From assembly GCF_007860175.1 (NCBI RefSeq), contig NZ_SJPX01000004.1:1-64000 (forward strand): a stretch of DNA of 64,000 nt, written 5' to 3'. Position numbers and translations under genes: made by a program. Position 1 is the first letter of the stretch. Each line of letters starts with the position of its first letter. The DNA comes from Rubripirellula reticaptiva. GTDB taxonomy: Bacteria; Planctomycetota; Planctomycetia; Pirellulales; Pirellulaceae. Of this stretch, positions 18,780 to 27,410 are shown piece by piece. The notes under the pieces were generated by a model. That model ran no database searches. It was not told the origin of the DNA and was given only the letters and a program-made list of their open reading frames with translations.

Positions 18780-19500
18780 GGAAGACTCGGGTGCTCCAAT
18801 GCCAACTCTCTCGGATTCCAGTGCCGAATTATCTCTTGCCGCGGTGCCTGCGCCGCGACTGAGCATTCGGCACTTGATGTTGTGGACCTTTTGTTGCGCG
18901 GTTTATTGGGCGCTGATTCGTGAGGTTAATGCAAGATCCTCGACCCAATTACACGTCGGACTATTCGGCAGCATCATGACGGGAGCCGACTGCACCGGTG
19001 TGATCACGCTTATATCGATGCGAGTTCGCGGCCGCCCACCACTTCTGAAACATCCGGGACATTGGTTGCTCTCGATTGGTGTGATCTCCACGCTGACCGT
19101 GACGTCTGTAATGCACACGATATCCAGTTCGATAGCGCTGATGAACCCGTTGGACACAGACAGTTGGGAGTTCGTGGTCCTACGCGTCGTCTTGCTGATT
19201 CCGTCGGTCACGCTGGCTTTTGCCTGCACTCGCATCCGCGACCGCAGCTGGAAATTACTTTTTATGGCCATGGTCTTGGTGGAGGTACCAGGGTTTCTCT
19301 ACTTTTTTGGAATTGACCTGCCCACCAGCTATTACCGCCCGTGGCTCAAACTCGTGCTCGCCTTTGCGATGGTGGGTTTATCGATCGTCGAGATAAAGAA
19401 TGGACCTCGACGCGACTGGCTGCATTGGACCGGAATCACGGCGTATCTAGTATCGTGTCGCTACTTCATTCTGCCTTTGCTCGCACCGTCCATTCAATGA
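18778..19500 (+). CDS. Multi-pass membrane protein, planctomycete type
   Basis: A 240-residue protein with about seven hydrophobic segments. After a Ser/Ala-rich N-terminus, RLSIRHLMLWTFCCAVYW is a recognisable opening of a family of uncharacterised planctomycete membrane proteins (RFSIRHLLLWT type). No catalytic motif or transport signature is visible. ATG 18778 is used; ATG 18799 is an alternative. Function unknown; inner-membrane location is inferred from hydrophobicity. Confidence 0.7.
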   Translation: MEDSGAPMPTLSDSSAELSLAAVPAPRLSIRHLMLWTFCCAVYWALIREVNARSSTQLHVGLFGSIMTGADCTGVITLISMRVRGRPPLLKHPGHWLLSIGVISTLTVTSVMHTISSSIALMNPLDTDSWEFVVLRVVLLIPSVTLAFACTRIRDRSWKLLFMAMVLVEVPGFLYFFGIDLPTSYYRPWLKLVLAFAMVGLSIVEIKNGPRRDWLHWTGITAYLVSCRYFILPLLAPSIQ

Positions 19501-20671
19501 GTCGGGCAATCGAGCGTTCGGTGGGACTCCGGGGAACTTGTTGCCTTTGCAATGTGATACTTCGTGAAGGCTTGGGATCCTTAGGATTTTTGCTTTTGAA
19601 TGCCTACAGTTGCTGGACCGTTTTTGCATCGAAATCCTGATTGCGGCGGTTGTTGGCGGATAGTTCAAGTGATGGCGATCCGCGTTGATTTTGCCGGATA
19701 TTGGCTAATTCAACCCTAGTTGCTGAAGCCACTGGGCGACTTTGGCTCGCCCTTTCTTCAGCGATTCTAGGGAATCTTTTGCGGAGCTGCGTGAAGCGTT
19801 TTCAGGCATACGATAGTTAAATTGGACGATGCCGGATTTTAAGTCTCGTGGCTTTCCCGTCGCCTATTCAAGTACATTCTTCCCTTTCATTTCGCCCTGA
19901 AAATCCTTTAAAACATTCGCAACGAAGGGTCCCACTCATGGTTTCATAAACTGTTCCCTTGAGATGTTTGTACTTGTCCTTCGTGACCAAAATTGATGCA
20001 TCCCATCGGACCTCAAAGTTCGAGTGTCTTTGCACGCCAGAAGAATTGGTCACCAAGTTAGAAAAAGCGATCGGCAGGAAGTGGGCGATCAAAATTCCGT
20101 TCTCCAAAAAGTCTGCAGGCTCACCGTCCGGCAGATCCACGAGAAGCCGGGCGAAGTCATCGGCGTCGTCCTGAAACCATTAGAGAAAATGGCCGACAGA
20201 ATCTTGCAACCGATTCTCGAGAAGAAAACTTTGAAATTCAATGGCACGCTGGGCTCTGCGAGTGGCAATCTTGTCGGCCAATTGAAGACGATAATCGATC
20301 AGGATCTAACTCGACTGAATGCGATTCAGATCACGATTCCAGCAAAACCTCGTCTCACACAGCGACCTCGCGAGTCAAATCCACACTTTCATCACGACGC
20401 TCTATCCCATGCTGAGCCCGTTACTCAGCCCACTGCCGCCAAACCAAGTCGACCGGCAATGTTTCTGGCCTTTGGTGCCTAACATGGTCAAGCCGAGAAG
20501 CTCATCGAGAGGTCATTGCCGAACTTCACCTGTCGGACATTTGTTTAACTTGACGTTGCTACCGTTGCACGGAACACTCGCCCGTACGTTAAAACGGTAA
20601 GCTCAGATTCATGTTGAAATCTGAGTTTTCACCCATGGTATTGTTCTGCCAATAACGACGGGCATCCCAAA
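19501..20671. other. 1.17-kb stretch of probably decayed coding sequence
   Basis: Two sets of broken frames are visible. On the minus strand a frame ending at 19705 reads MPENASRSSAKDSLESLKKG, then RAKVAQWLQQLGLN; it continues upstream through one in-frame TAG to VANVLKDFQGEMKGKNVLE. On the plus strand 20090-20340 reads VRQIHEKPGEVIGVVLKPLE, then ILEKKTLKFNGTLGSASGNL and VGQLKTIIDQDLTRLNAIQI. None has a proper start or a family I can name. Confidence 0.35.
19705..19809 (-). pseudogene. Short basic C-terminal fragment
   Basis: 34 codons from an ATG to TAG, in frame with a longer open stretch interrupted by one TAG near 19861. The sequence is helix-friendly and Lys/Ser-rich, ending WLQQLGLN. 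It is likely the tail of a degraded gene; no family recognised. Confidence 0.25.
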
Positions 20672-21811
20672 ATGAAGTTGCGATTGTCGCACGGCACGGT
20701 TTCGATATTCGCTCTGCTGTTTGCTTCGACCGCGATGGCCCAGGACCGGATTTTTGTCACCAACGAACGCCTTGCTTTTGGAACAGACGTCTTTCGCTCT
20801 GCATCGGTGCGAGTGGGCGACGTCGACAACGATGGAGACCTGGACGTTGTTATTGCCAACGGACGACATTGGCCAGAACAAAACTTTCTGTTTCTGAATG
20901 CGGGCAGAGCGAAGTTTTCGATCATGCATCCCATAGGAACTGATCGTCGAACGTCCTACGCATGCGAGTTCGCTGATTTGGATGGCGACGGAGATTTGGA
21001 CATCGCTACCGGCAATGATATGGCGTTGGGCCGAGTCATGCTGAACGATGGTGCCGGAAATTTTTCCCAACACTCAGAAGTCGGTGAAGCCTCAAGTCTG
21101 CGAAGTCTAACCGCCGCTGATATCGACGCCGACGGAGACGTTGACCTGATTGCCACTTGCCGAGGTCGCGCAAACCGAATCTATCTGAATGACGGTGCTG
21201 CTAACTTTCAGTCGGGTCCATCCTTCGGTAGCAGCGACGACTCTACCATCGACGTCGCAGTCGCAGACATCAACCGCGACGGGCACCCAGACTTATTGCT
21301 GGCAAATCGTGATCGACAAGCGAACGAAATTCTGTTTGGGGACAGTAAGCTGCAATTCAAACAGCGAAGAACTTTCGGAACGGGCAACGATCAAACAAGA
21401 GCGATCGCTGTCGCAGACATGAATGGAGATGGCAATCCTGACTGGGTGATCGGAAACGTCGGGCAACGGAATCAGACTTGTTTTGGCGATAGAAAAGGCG
21501 AGATCTTGGAAATGCATGCCTTTGGTGCCGACGACAGTGTCACTTATTGCATCGCTGTTGCTGACATGGACAACGATGGAGACACCGATGTGATCTGCGG
21601 CAATGTCGGCCAGGCGAATTCCGTGTTCTTCAACAGCGGCGAAGGCACCGCATTCGTTGAAGTCACCTTCGGCAATCCCAACGCGGCAACGTATGGACTG
21701 AGCGTCGGCGATCTGGATGGCGATGGCTTTGTGGATATCGCGATCGCAAACTCTGGTAGCATAAATTCTGTTTTCTTGAATCGTCCGGCCGGAAAGCAGG
21801 CAGCTCAATGA
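20672..21811 (+). CDS. Secreted FG-GAP/VCBS-repeat protein
   Basis: A 379-residue protein with a clear Sec signal peptide (residues 1-24, cut after AMA). The mature part is a run of about seven VCBS/FG-GAP blades, each with an acidic loop such as DVDNDGDLDVVIANG, DLDGDGDLDIATGN, DMNGDGNPDWVIGN and DLDGDGFVDIAIANS, spaced about 48 residues apart. This arrangement forms a Ca2+-binding seven-bladed propeller. Its stop overlaps the start of the PQQ-propeller gene (ATGATGA), so the two are translationally coupled and followed by a sulfatase. An extracellular binding or scaffold role is inferred. Confidence 0.9.
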   Translation: MKLRLSHGTVSIFALLFASTAMAQDRIFVTNERLAFGTDVFRSASVRVGDVDNDGDLDVVIANGRHWPEQNFLFLNAGRAKFSIMHPIGTDRRTSYACEFADLDGDGDLDIATGNDMALGRVMLNDGAGNFSQHSEVGEASSLRSLTAADIDADGDVDLIATCRGRANRIYLNDGAANFQSGPSFGSSDDSTIDVAVADINRDGHPDLLLANRDRQANEILFGDSKLQFKQRRTFGTGNDQTRAIAVADMNGDGNPDWVIGNVGQRNQTCFGDRKGEILEMHAFGADDSVTYCIAVADMDNDGDTDVICGNVGQANSVFFNSGEGTAFVEVTFGNPNAATYGLSVGDLDGDGFVDIAIANSGSINSVFLNRPAGKQAAQ

Positions 21812-23193
21812 TGAAAATGATTCGCCCAACATTGCTGCTGGTCAGTGGCGTGCTGACCTTTGGATTCTTGGCTAACGGCGAGCGCTTGCATGCTCAAACG
21901 ACGACGAATTGGCCAGCGTTTCGCGGGCTTGATGGAAGTGGTGTTGTCGAGGGCTTTCCTGTCCGCACAGCTTGGAACGCAGACCCAGCGGCTGGAGGAA
22001 TAGACGGAGTGCTTTGGGAAATTGAAATTCCCGGTTTGGGACATAGCAGTCCCGTGATCTTTGGCAATCAATTGTTCCTGATCACCGCGATTGCCGACCT
22101 AGGCACCGCAGAACTACAAATCGCGGCTGGGGGGAAACCAACAGCCGCCGACGACAACGGCCAGCAACAGTGGGTAATTCTGTGCTACGACAAATCCAAC
22201 GGCAAAGAACAGTGGCGCCGGACGGCTCGAACTGGACAGCCTCGCGCGACTCGTCACGCCAAGGCGACTCATGCCAACACGAGCGTTTGTGTTGACGGTA
22301 AACACGTCGTTGCGTTTCTGGGTTCCGAGGGCCTGTACTGCTACGACATGGAAGGCACATTGTTATGGCAACGCGATCTTGGAGTTATCAACATCAGTAA
22401 GTATGGCATCGGCTGGGGCTATGCCAGCTCGCCGGCGATCCACAACGATCGAGTCGCGTTGGTTTGCGATGACCCGACAGATCCATTCGTCGCCGTTCTT
22501 CGCTTGAGCGATGGAGAAGAGCTCTGGCGAGTGGCTCGCAACGGTGACTGCGAGCGCAGTTGGGGAACTCCATTCATTCATGCTGGCGACGACACGGCGC
22601 AAGTTATCGTCAACGGTTGGCCATGGATTGTTTCTTACGACCTGGAATCCGGCGAAGAAATCTGGCGATTGGAAGGCGGAGGCGACAATCCCATTCCAAC
22701 ACCCTTTGAAGCAAACGGCTGGATCTACATTACGAATGCTCACGGAGCAAAGTCACCGATCTTCGTCGTGCGACCGAATGCACGAGGCAACATCTCTGTC
22801 GATCTTCCCGCCGATAAATTGAACGTCTCGGAGGACGCCATCGTCTGGAGCACTCAACGGGGCGGATCCTACATGTCGACACCCGTCGTCTACGGCGACT
22901 ATCTTTATCTTGGAAACTCGAATGGAGTGGTGCGTTGTTTCAATGCGAAGACTGGTGAAAAAGTCTACGAACAGCGTCTCGGTAAGGATGCCGGAGTGAT
23001 CGCATCGTTGGTTGCTTCGGACGACAAGGTATTCTGTCCATCAGAAAACGGAACCTTCTACGTCCTCTCCGCGGGCGAGGAATTCAAACTGCTGTCTAGC
23101 AACAAAATGTCAGAACCGATCCTGGCAACTCCCGCCATTTCGGAAGGCGTTCTCTACATCCGAACGACACGAAGGCTGGTTGCGGTCCAGTAG
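21808..23193 (+). CDS. Secreted PQQ-like beta-propeller protein
   Basis: A 461-residue protein with an N-terminal signal (residues 1-29, ending ERLHAQ). It then begins with NWPAFRGLDGSGVVEG, the usual opening of planctomycete outer-membrane-assembly (BamB)-like or PQQ-like propellers. Repeats of the type GKEQWRRTART, GEELWRVARNG and GEEIWRLEGGG mark the blades. Calling it a quinoprotein dehydrogenase would go too far: such repeats are also structural. It overlaps the upstream FG-GAP gene by 4 bp and precedes the sulfatase by 60 bp, suggesting one secreted functional unit. Confidence 0.9.
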   Translation: MMKMIRPTLLLVSGVLTFGFLANGERLHAQTTTNWPAFRGLDGSGVVEGFPVRTAWNADPAAGGIDGVLWEIEIPGLGHSSPVIFGNQLFLITAIADLGTAELQIAAGGKPTAADDNGQQQWVILCYDKSNGKEQWRRTARTGQPRATRHAKATHANTSVCVDGKHVVAFLGSEGLYCYDMEGTLLWQRDLGVINISKYGIGWGYASSPAIHNDRVALVCDDPTDPFVAVLRLSDGEELWRVARNGDCERSWGTPFIHAGDDTAQVIVNGWPWIVSYDLESGEEIWRLEGGGDNPIPTPFEANGWIYITNAHGAKSPIFVVRPNARGNISVDLPADKLNVSEDAIVWSTQRGGSYMSTPVVYGDYLYLGNSNGVVRCFNAKTGEKVYEQRLGKDAGVIASLVASDDKVFCPSENGTFYVLSAGEEFKLLSSNKMSEPILATPAISEGVLYIRTTRRLVAVQ

Positions 23194-23253
23194 AGTTGCA
23201 TTCACGATCACAGTCAGATCCTTTCAACATCCCGACAGACGATTGATTGATTC

Positions 23254-24693
23254 ATGAGACATTACATCCAACTTTTGCATCTACTTTCGTTGCTTCCGTT
23301 GCTGGTCGCCGTCCATTCAGCGACAGCCAACGAACCAGTGCGTCCAAACGTCATCATCATTTTCATTGACGACATGGGATACGGCGATGTCGGCTTCAAT
23401 GGCGCCACCGTTCCAAAGACACCCAATCTAGACCAGCTCGCCAAAGACGGCATGAAGTTCACCGACTTCTACGTTGGCTGCGCGGTCTGCTCTGGATCCA
23501 GAACTGCACTGCTAACCGGATGCCACTACCAACGTCTGAGTATGAATCCGGTTCTGTTTCCTAATAGCGACAAGGGGCTGAATCCGGACGAGGTAACGCT
23601 TGCCGATATGTTGAAAGAAGCCGGTTACCGCACTTCGTGCATTGGCAAGTGGCATCTTGGACATTTACCACCCTGTCTGCCGACGGATCAAGGATTCGAT
23701 GACTACTGGGGTGTTCCGTACAGCAACGACATGTGGATTGATCCGGCAAACAAGCTGGCTGATGAAATCGTGATTCGTGATGGCGTAACGCTGCAGCAAC
23801 TCAAAGCCGGTCACAAGATCAAAAACCAAGTTCCGATTCTTCACAACGAAGAGGTCATCGAATACCCGGCTGACCAAACCACGCTTACCAAGCGATACAC
23901 GGAACAGTCCGTTCGCTTCATCAATGAAAACAAACACAATCCGTTCTTTCTGTATTTACCTCACTCAATGGTGCATCGGCCTTTGGCGGTATCCGAAGCC
24001 TTTAACAATCCAAACAACGAGATGATCACCAACGCCATCGAAGAAGTTGACTGGTCCGTTGGTGAAATTGTGAAGGCCCTGAAGGACGCAGACATTGCCG
24101 AAAACACGCTTGTTGTGTTTACCAGCGACAATGGCGCCGCGGTTGGATCATCGCTGCCTTTGCGTGGAAAGAAAGCGAGCGTTTACGACGGCGGCATTCG
24201 CGAACCCACCGTAATGTGGTGGCCGAGCAAAATCCCAGCAGGATCGGTCTGCAGTGAAGTTGCAGCGTCAATTGACCTGATGCCGACGCTCGTGCAACTT
24301 TGCGGTGGCACACTGCCCGACAATAAAATTGACGGCAAGGACATCTGGCCGCTGATGAGCAGTCAGAAGGGCGCGGTCAGTCCACACGAAGCTTACGTTC
24401 TGATGCACGGACCGGGAACCGTTCGAAGCGGCAAGTGGAAGTTTTATCCTTGGCAAGAAGGCAAGGGATCAAATCGGGACAAGGCAAACGCGAAGCCTTC
24501 GAAGTTTTCGGTGCAGTTGTACGACACCGTCGCAGATATCGGCGAAAGGAACAACATCGCGAAAACGCACCCGGAGGTTGTCCAGCGATTGCAGATTGCG
24601 TACGACCAACATGTTGCCGAGATCAAAGCCAACCAGCGACCGACCGCCCACATGTCGCGTCCCACCGGCGTTCCCGCGGCCGACAGACCCTAA
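23254..24693 (+). CDS. Secreted S1-family sulfatase with CSGSR active-site variant
   Basis: A 479-residue protein with a signal peptide (residues 1-26, ending SATA). Metal ligands are in NVIIIFIDDMGYGDVG, then the site VGCAVCSGSRTALLTG with Cys79. The general formylglycine motif is C-x-[P/A]-x-R; here the third position is Gly. LVVFTSDNGA and the C-terminal VQLYDTVADIGERNNIAKTH block are present. It should hydrolyse a sulfate ester if Cys79 is matured. It is the third gene of an operon with a FG-GAP and a PQQ-like propeller protein. The downstream gene is convergent. Confidence 0.93.
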   Translation: MRHYIQLLHLLSLLPLLVAVHSATANEPVRPNVIIIFIDDMGYGDVGFNGATVPKTPNLDQLAKDGMKFTDFYVGCAVCSGSRTALLTGCHYQRLSMNPVLFPNSDKGLNPDEVTLADMLKEAGYRTSCIGKWHLGHLPPCLPTDQGFDDYWGVPYSNDMWIDPANKLADEIVIRDGVTLQQLKAGHKIKNQVPILHNEEVIEYPADQTTLTKRYTEQSVRFINENKHNPFFLYLPHSMVHRPLAVSEAFNNPNNEMITNAIEEVDWSVGEIVKALKDADIAENTLVVFTSDNGAAVGSSLPLRGKKASVYDGGIREPTVMWWPSKIPAGSVCSEVAASIDLMPTLVQLCGGTLPDNKIDGKDIWPLMSSQKGAVSPHEAYVLMHGPGTVRSGKWKFYPWQEGKGSNRDKANAKPSKFSVQLYDTVADIGERNNIAKTHPEVVQRLQIAYDQHVAEIKANQRPTAHMSRPTGVPAADRP

Positions 24694-24909
24694 TCGCAGG
24701 CAACCAAAGAAGAAACTACAAACTCAATGAACAACACCTAGCATCTCATGCTTGTTCGTTCATCGCTAAGTTCACCGACCGTTCTTAGAAATTATTCCGA
24801 AATAACACGGGCATTCACAAGTTCAGAATTACTCTCCCGCTTGCGGGAAAGCGAGGTTCAAATGCACTGAAATGGAACGATTCCGCAGCCCAAACTGCGA
24901 TTCTCAGAT

Positions 24910-27165
24910 TCACTCGCGAACGCAATCGACGTAGCACCTGCGATTTCCATCGATCACTTCGTCGACCAAACCGTGGATGTCAGTATCGAATCCAGGGAAG
25001 GTACCGTTGAACATCTTTGCGAACTTCAGGTATTCGACGATCGTGCGATTGAACCGTTCACCTGGGATCAACAGCGGTATTCCGGGCGGATAAGGTGTCA
25101 GCAACACAGCGGTTGACCGTCCCTCGAGTTGATCGATCTCGACACGGTCTATTTCGCCATGTGACATTTTGGCATACGCCTCCGAAGGCTTCATCGCTGG
25201 CTCCATCGGCGACAGATACATGTCTGTCGTTACCCGGGCGATGTCCGATTGTCGGTATGCGTCGTGGACCCGCTGACTCAAGTCTCGAAGTCCTACCGAT
25301 TCGTAAATCGGGAACGCTTGTGCGAATTCGGGTTGGATTTTCCAGATCGGCAAATTCTTATCGTAGTCATCTTTGAATTGTTGGAGAGCGCTCACCAACG
25401 TATTCCAGCGTCCCTTGGTGATGCCAATGGTGAACATGATGAAGAACGAATAGAGGCCGGTCTTTTCAACAATGACGCCATGTTCGGCTAGGTAACGAGT
25501 CACAATCGACGCCGGTATACCTGATTCGGCGAATTGCCCTGCAACGTTGAGCCCCGGTGTCACAACGGTGGCTTTGATAGGATCCAACATATTGAACCCC
25601 TCTGCCACGTTTCCGAATCCATGCCAATTGTCAGAGGATCCCAGCACCCAATCTTTTTGCTCGCCAATTCCGTCCTCTGCGATTTCGTCGGGGCCCCAAA
25701 CTTCGAACCACCAGTCGTCGCCCCACTCGGCATCCACCTTACGCATCGCACGCCGAAAATTAATCGCTTCTAAAATTGATTCTTCGACGAGAGCGGTCCC
25801 GCCCGGAGGCTCCATCATTGCGGCGGCAACATCGCAAGACGCAATGATCGCGTACTGTGGCGACGTCGACGTGTGCATCAGATAGGCTTCATTGAAGATG
25901 TGCCTGTCAAGCTTTTTCCCTTTCGAATCTTTAACCAGAATCTGCGACGCTTGCGAAATGCCGGCCAAAAGCTTGTGGGTCGAGTGGGTTGCAAAAATGA
26001 TCGATTCATCGCACAACGGCTGGTCTTGACCAATGGCGTGCATGTTTCGATAGAAGGAATGGAACGTGGCATGCGGCAGCCAAGCTTCATCGAAGTGAAG
26101 CGTATCGATTTTGCCATCCAACAAGCCCTTCAACTTTTCAACGTTGTAAACGATCCCGTCGTAAGTGCTTTGGGTGATTGTCAGAATGCGTGGCTTGCGT
26201 TCGGGATGCCGCTGTTGCGCTTCGCGGGCGAAAGGGTTGGCGTCAATTTTGCGTTGAATACTTTCCGGCGTGAACTCGCTTAACGGAATCGGCCCAATCA
26301 GTCCCAAATTGTTTCGGGTCGGCGTCAAGAAAACGGGAATCGCGCCGGTCATGATGATCGCGTGCAAGATTGACTTATGGCAATTTCGGTCAACCACCAC
26401 GATGTCATCTGCGGCCACGCAAGAATGCCAGACAATCTTGTTTGACGTCGAGGTTCCATTGGTGACAAAGAAACAATGATCCGCGTTGAAGATACGTGCC
26501 GCGTTTCGCTCGGATGCAGCAATGGGGCCGGTGTGATCGAGCAACTGGCCAAGCTCTTCAACGGCGTTGCACACGTCAGCCCGCAGCATGTTTTCACCGA
26601 AGAACTGGTGAAACATTTGACCGACGGGACTTTTCAGGAAAGCGACTCCGCCGCTGTGTCCCGGGCAATGCCACGAGTAAGACCCATCGCTGGCGTATTC
26701 CAACAAAGCACGAAAGAACGGCGGAGCTAAGCCATCCGTGTAGGCCCTCGCCTCGCGCAGGATATGCCGAGCTACGAATTCCGGCGTATCCTCGAACATG
26801 TGGATGAAGCCATGCAGCTCGCGAAGAATGTCGTTCGGGATGTGGCTGCTAGTACGGGTTTCGCCGTACAAGAAAATCGGGATGTCATTGTTTTTAAAAC
26901 GGATCTCTTGGATGAAATCTCGTAGGTTCGCAATCGCAGGCTCCTCGTCGCTTCCCGAAAATTCTTCATCGTCGATCGACAGGATAAATGCCGAAGCTCG
27001 GGACTGTTGCTGGGCGTACTGAGACAAATCGACGTAACTTGTCGATCCAATGACTTCAGCGCCTTCCTGTTCCATCGCTTCCGCCAAGGCACGAATGCCT
27101 AGGCCCGACGTGTTTTCAGAGCGAAAGTCTTCGTCGATGATCAAGATTGGAAAGCGAAATTTCAT
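24910..27165 (-). CDS. Orn/Lys/Arg decarboxylase (PLP-dependent, probably arginine decarboxylase)
   Basis: A 751-residue protein of the bacterial fold-I inducible decarboxylase family. The start at 27165 (MKFRFPILIIDEDF) matches the family's N-terminal response-regulator-like wing domain. The core has the entry motif WHCPGHSGG, the substrate/PLP region FVTNGTSTSNKIVWH, and the Schiff-base lysine in ATHSTHKLLAG (Lys398). The C-terminal domain contains LTPYPPGIPLLIPGE. Length fits arginine decarboxylase AdiA (about 755) better than LdcC or SpeF, but sequence alone does not settle the substrate. It releases CO2 and the polyamine precursor in the cytosol, for polyamine synthesis or acid resistance. 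No antiporter gene adjoins it. Confidence 0.9.
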   Translation of the reverse strand: MKFRFPILIIDEDFRSENTSGLGIRALAEAMEQEGAEVIGSTSYVDLSQYAQQQSRASAFILSIDDEEFSGSDEEPAIANLRDFIQEIRFKNNDIPIFLYGETRTSSHIPNDILRELHGFIHMFEDTPEFVARHILREARAYTDGLAPPFFRALLEYASDGSYSWHCPGHSGGVAFLKSPVGQMFHQFFGENMLRADVCNAVEELGQLLDHTGPIAASERNAARIFNADHCFFVTNGTSTSNKIVWHSCVAADDIVVVDRNCHKSILHAIIMTGAIPVFLTPTRNNLGLIGPIPLSEFTPESIQRKIDANPFAREAQQRHPERKPRILTITQSTYDGIVYNVEKLKGLLDGKIDTLHFDEAWLPHATFHSFYRNMHAIGQDQPLCDESIIFATHSTHKLLAGISQASQILVKDSKGKKLDRHIFNEAYLMHTSTSPQYAIIASCDVAAAMMEPPGGTALVEESILEAINFRRAMRKVDAEWGDDWWFEVWGPDEIAEDGIGEQKDWVLGSSDNWHGFGNVAEGFNMLDPIKATVVTPGLNVAGQFAESGIPASIVTRYLAEHGVIVEKTGLYSFFIMFTIGITKGRWNTLVSALQQFKDDYDKNLPIWKIQPEFAQAFPIYESVGLRDLSQRVHDAYRQSDIARVTTDMYLSPMEPAMKPSEAYAKMSHGEIDRVEIDQLEGRSTAVLLTPYPPGIPLLIPGERFNRTIVEYLKFAKMFNGTFPGFDTDIHGLVDEVIDGNRRCYVDCVRE

Positions 27166-27410
27166 GTGTTTATCAAATGGAGAACTGGGGTCAGGCACAG
27201 GAGTCTAAATGGGAAACCCAATTCTGTCCGCCCGGTTTTGCGATCTGATCTCAAAAAACCAGATCACCTAATGATAGCAATCCTGCTTAGATCCAGCTTC
27301 GTACTTTCGAGTGCCCTGTTTTTTTGCGAATTAGGCTCACTTCGTGTTAGTTCGCGTTGTTACGTCGCCCTCTCTTTAAGAGCCAGGTCATCGCACGGTA
27401 CAATCTCGCG

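Noticed and set aside
24834-24850. TCCCG-CTTG-CGGGA hairpin between the convergent sulfatase and decarboxylase genes, considered as a terminator
   Set aside because: Only 5 bp of stem and no T-run on either side; position is suitable but the structure is too weak to call.
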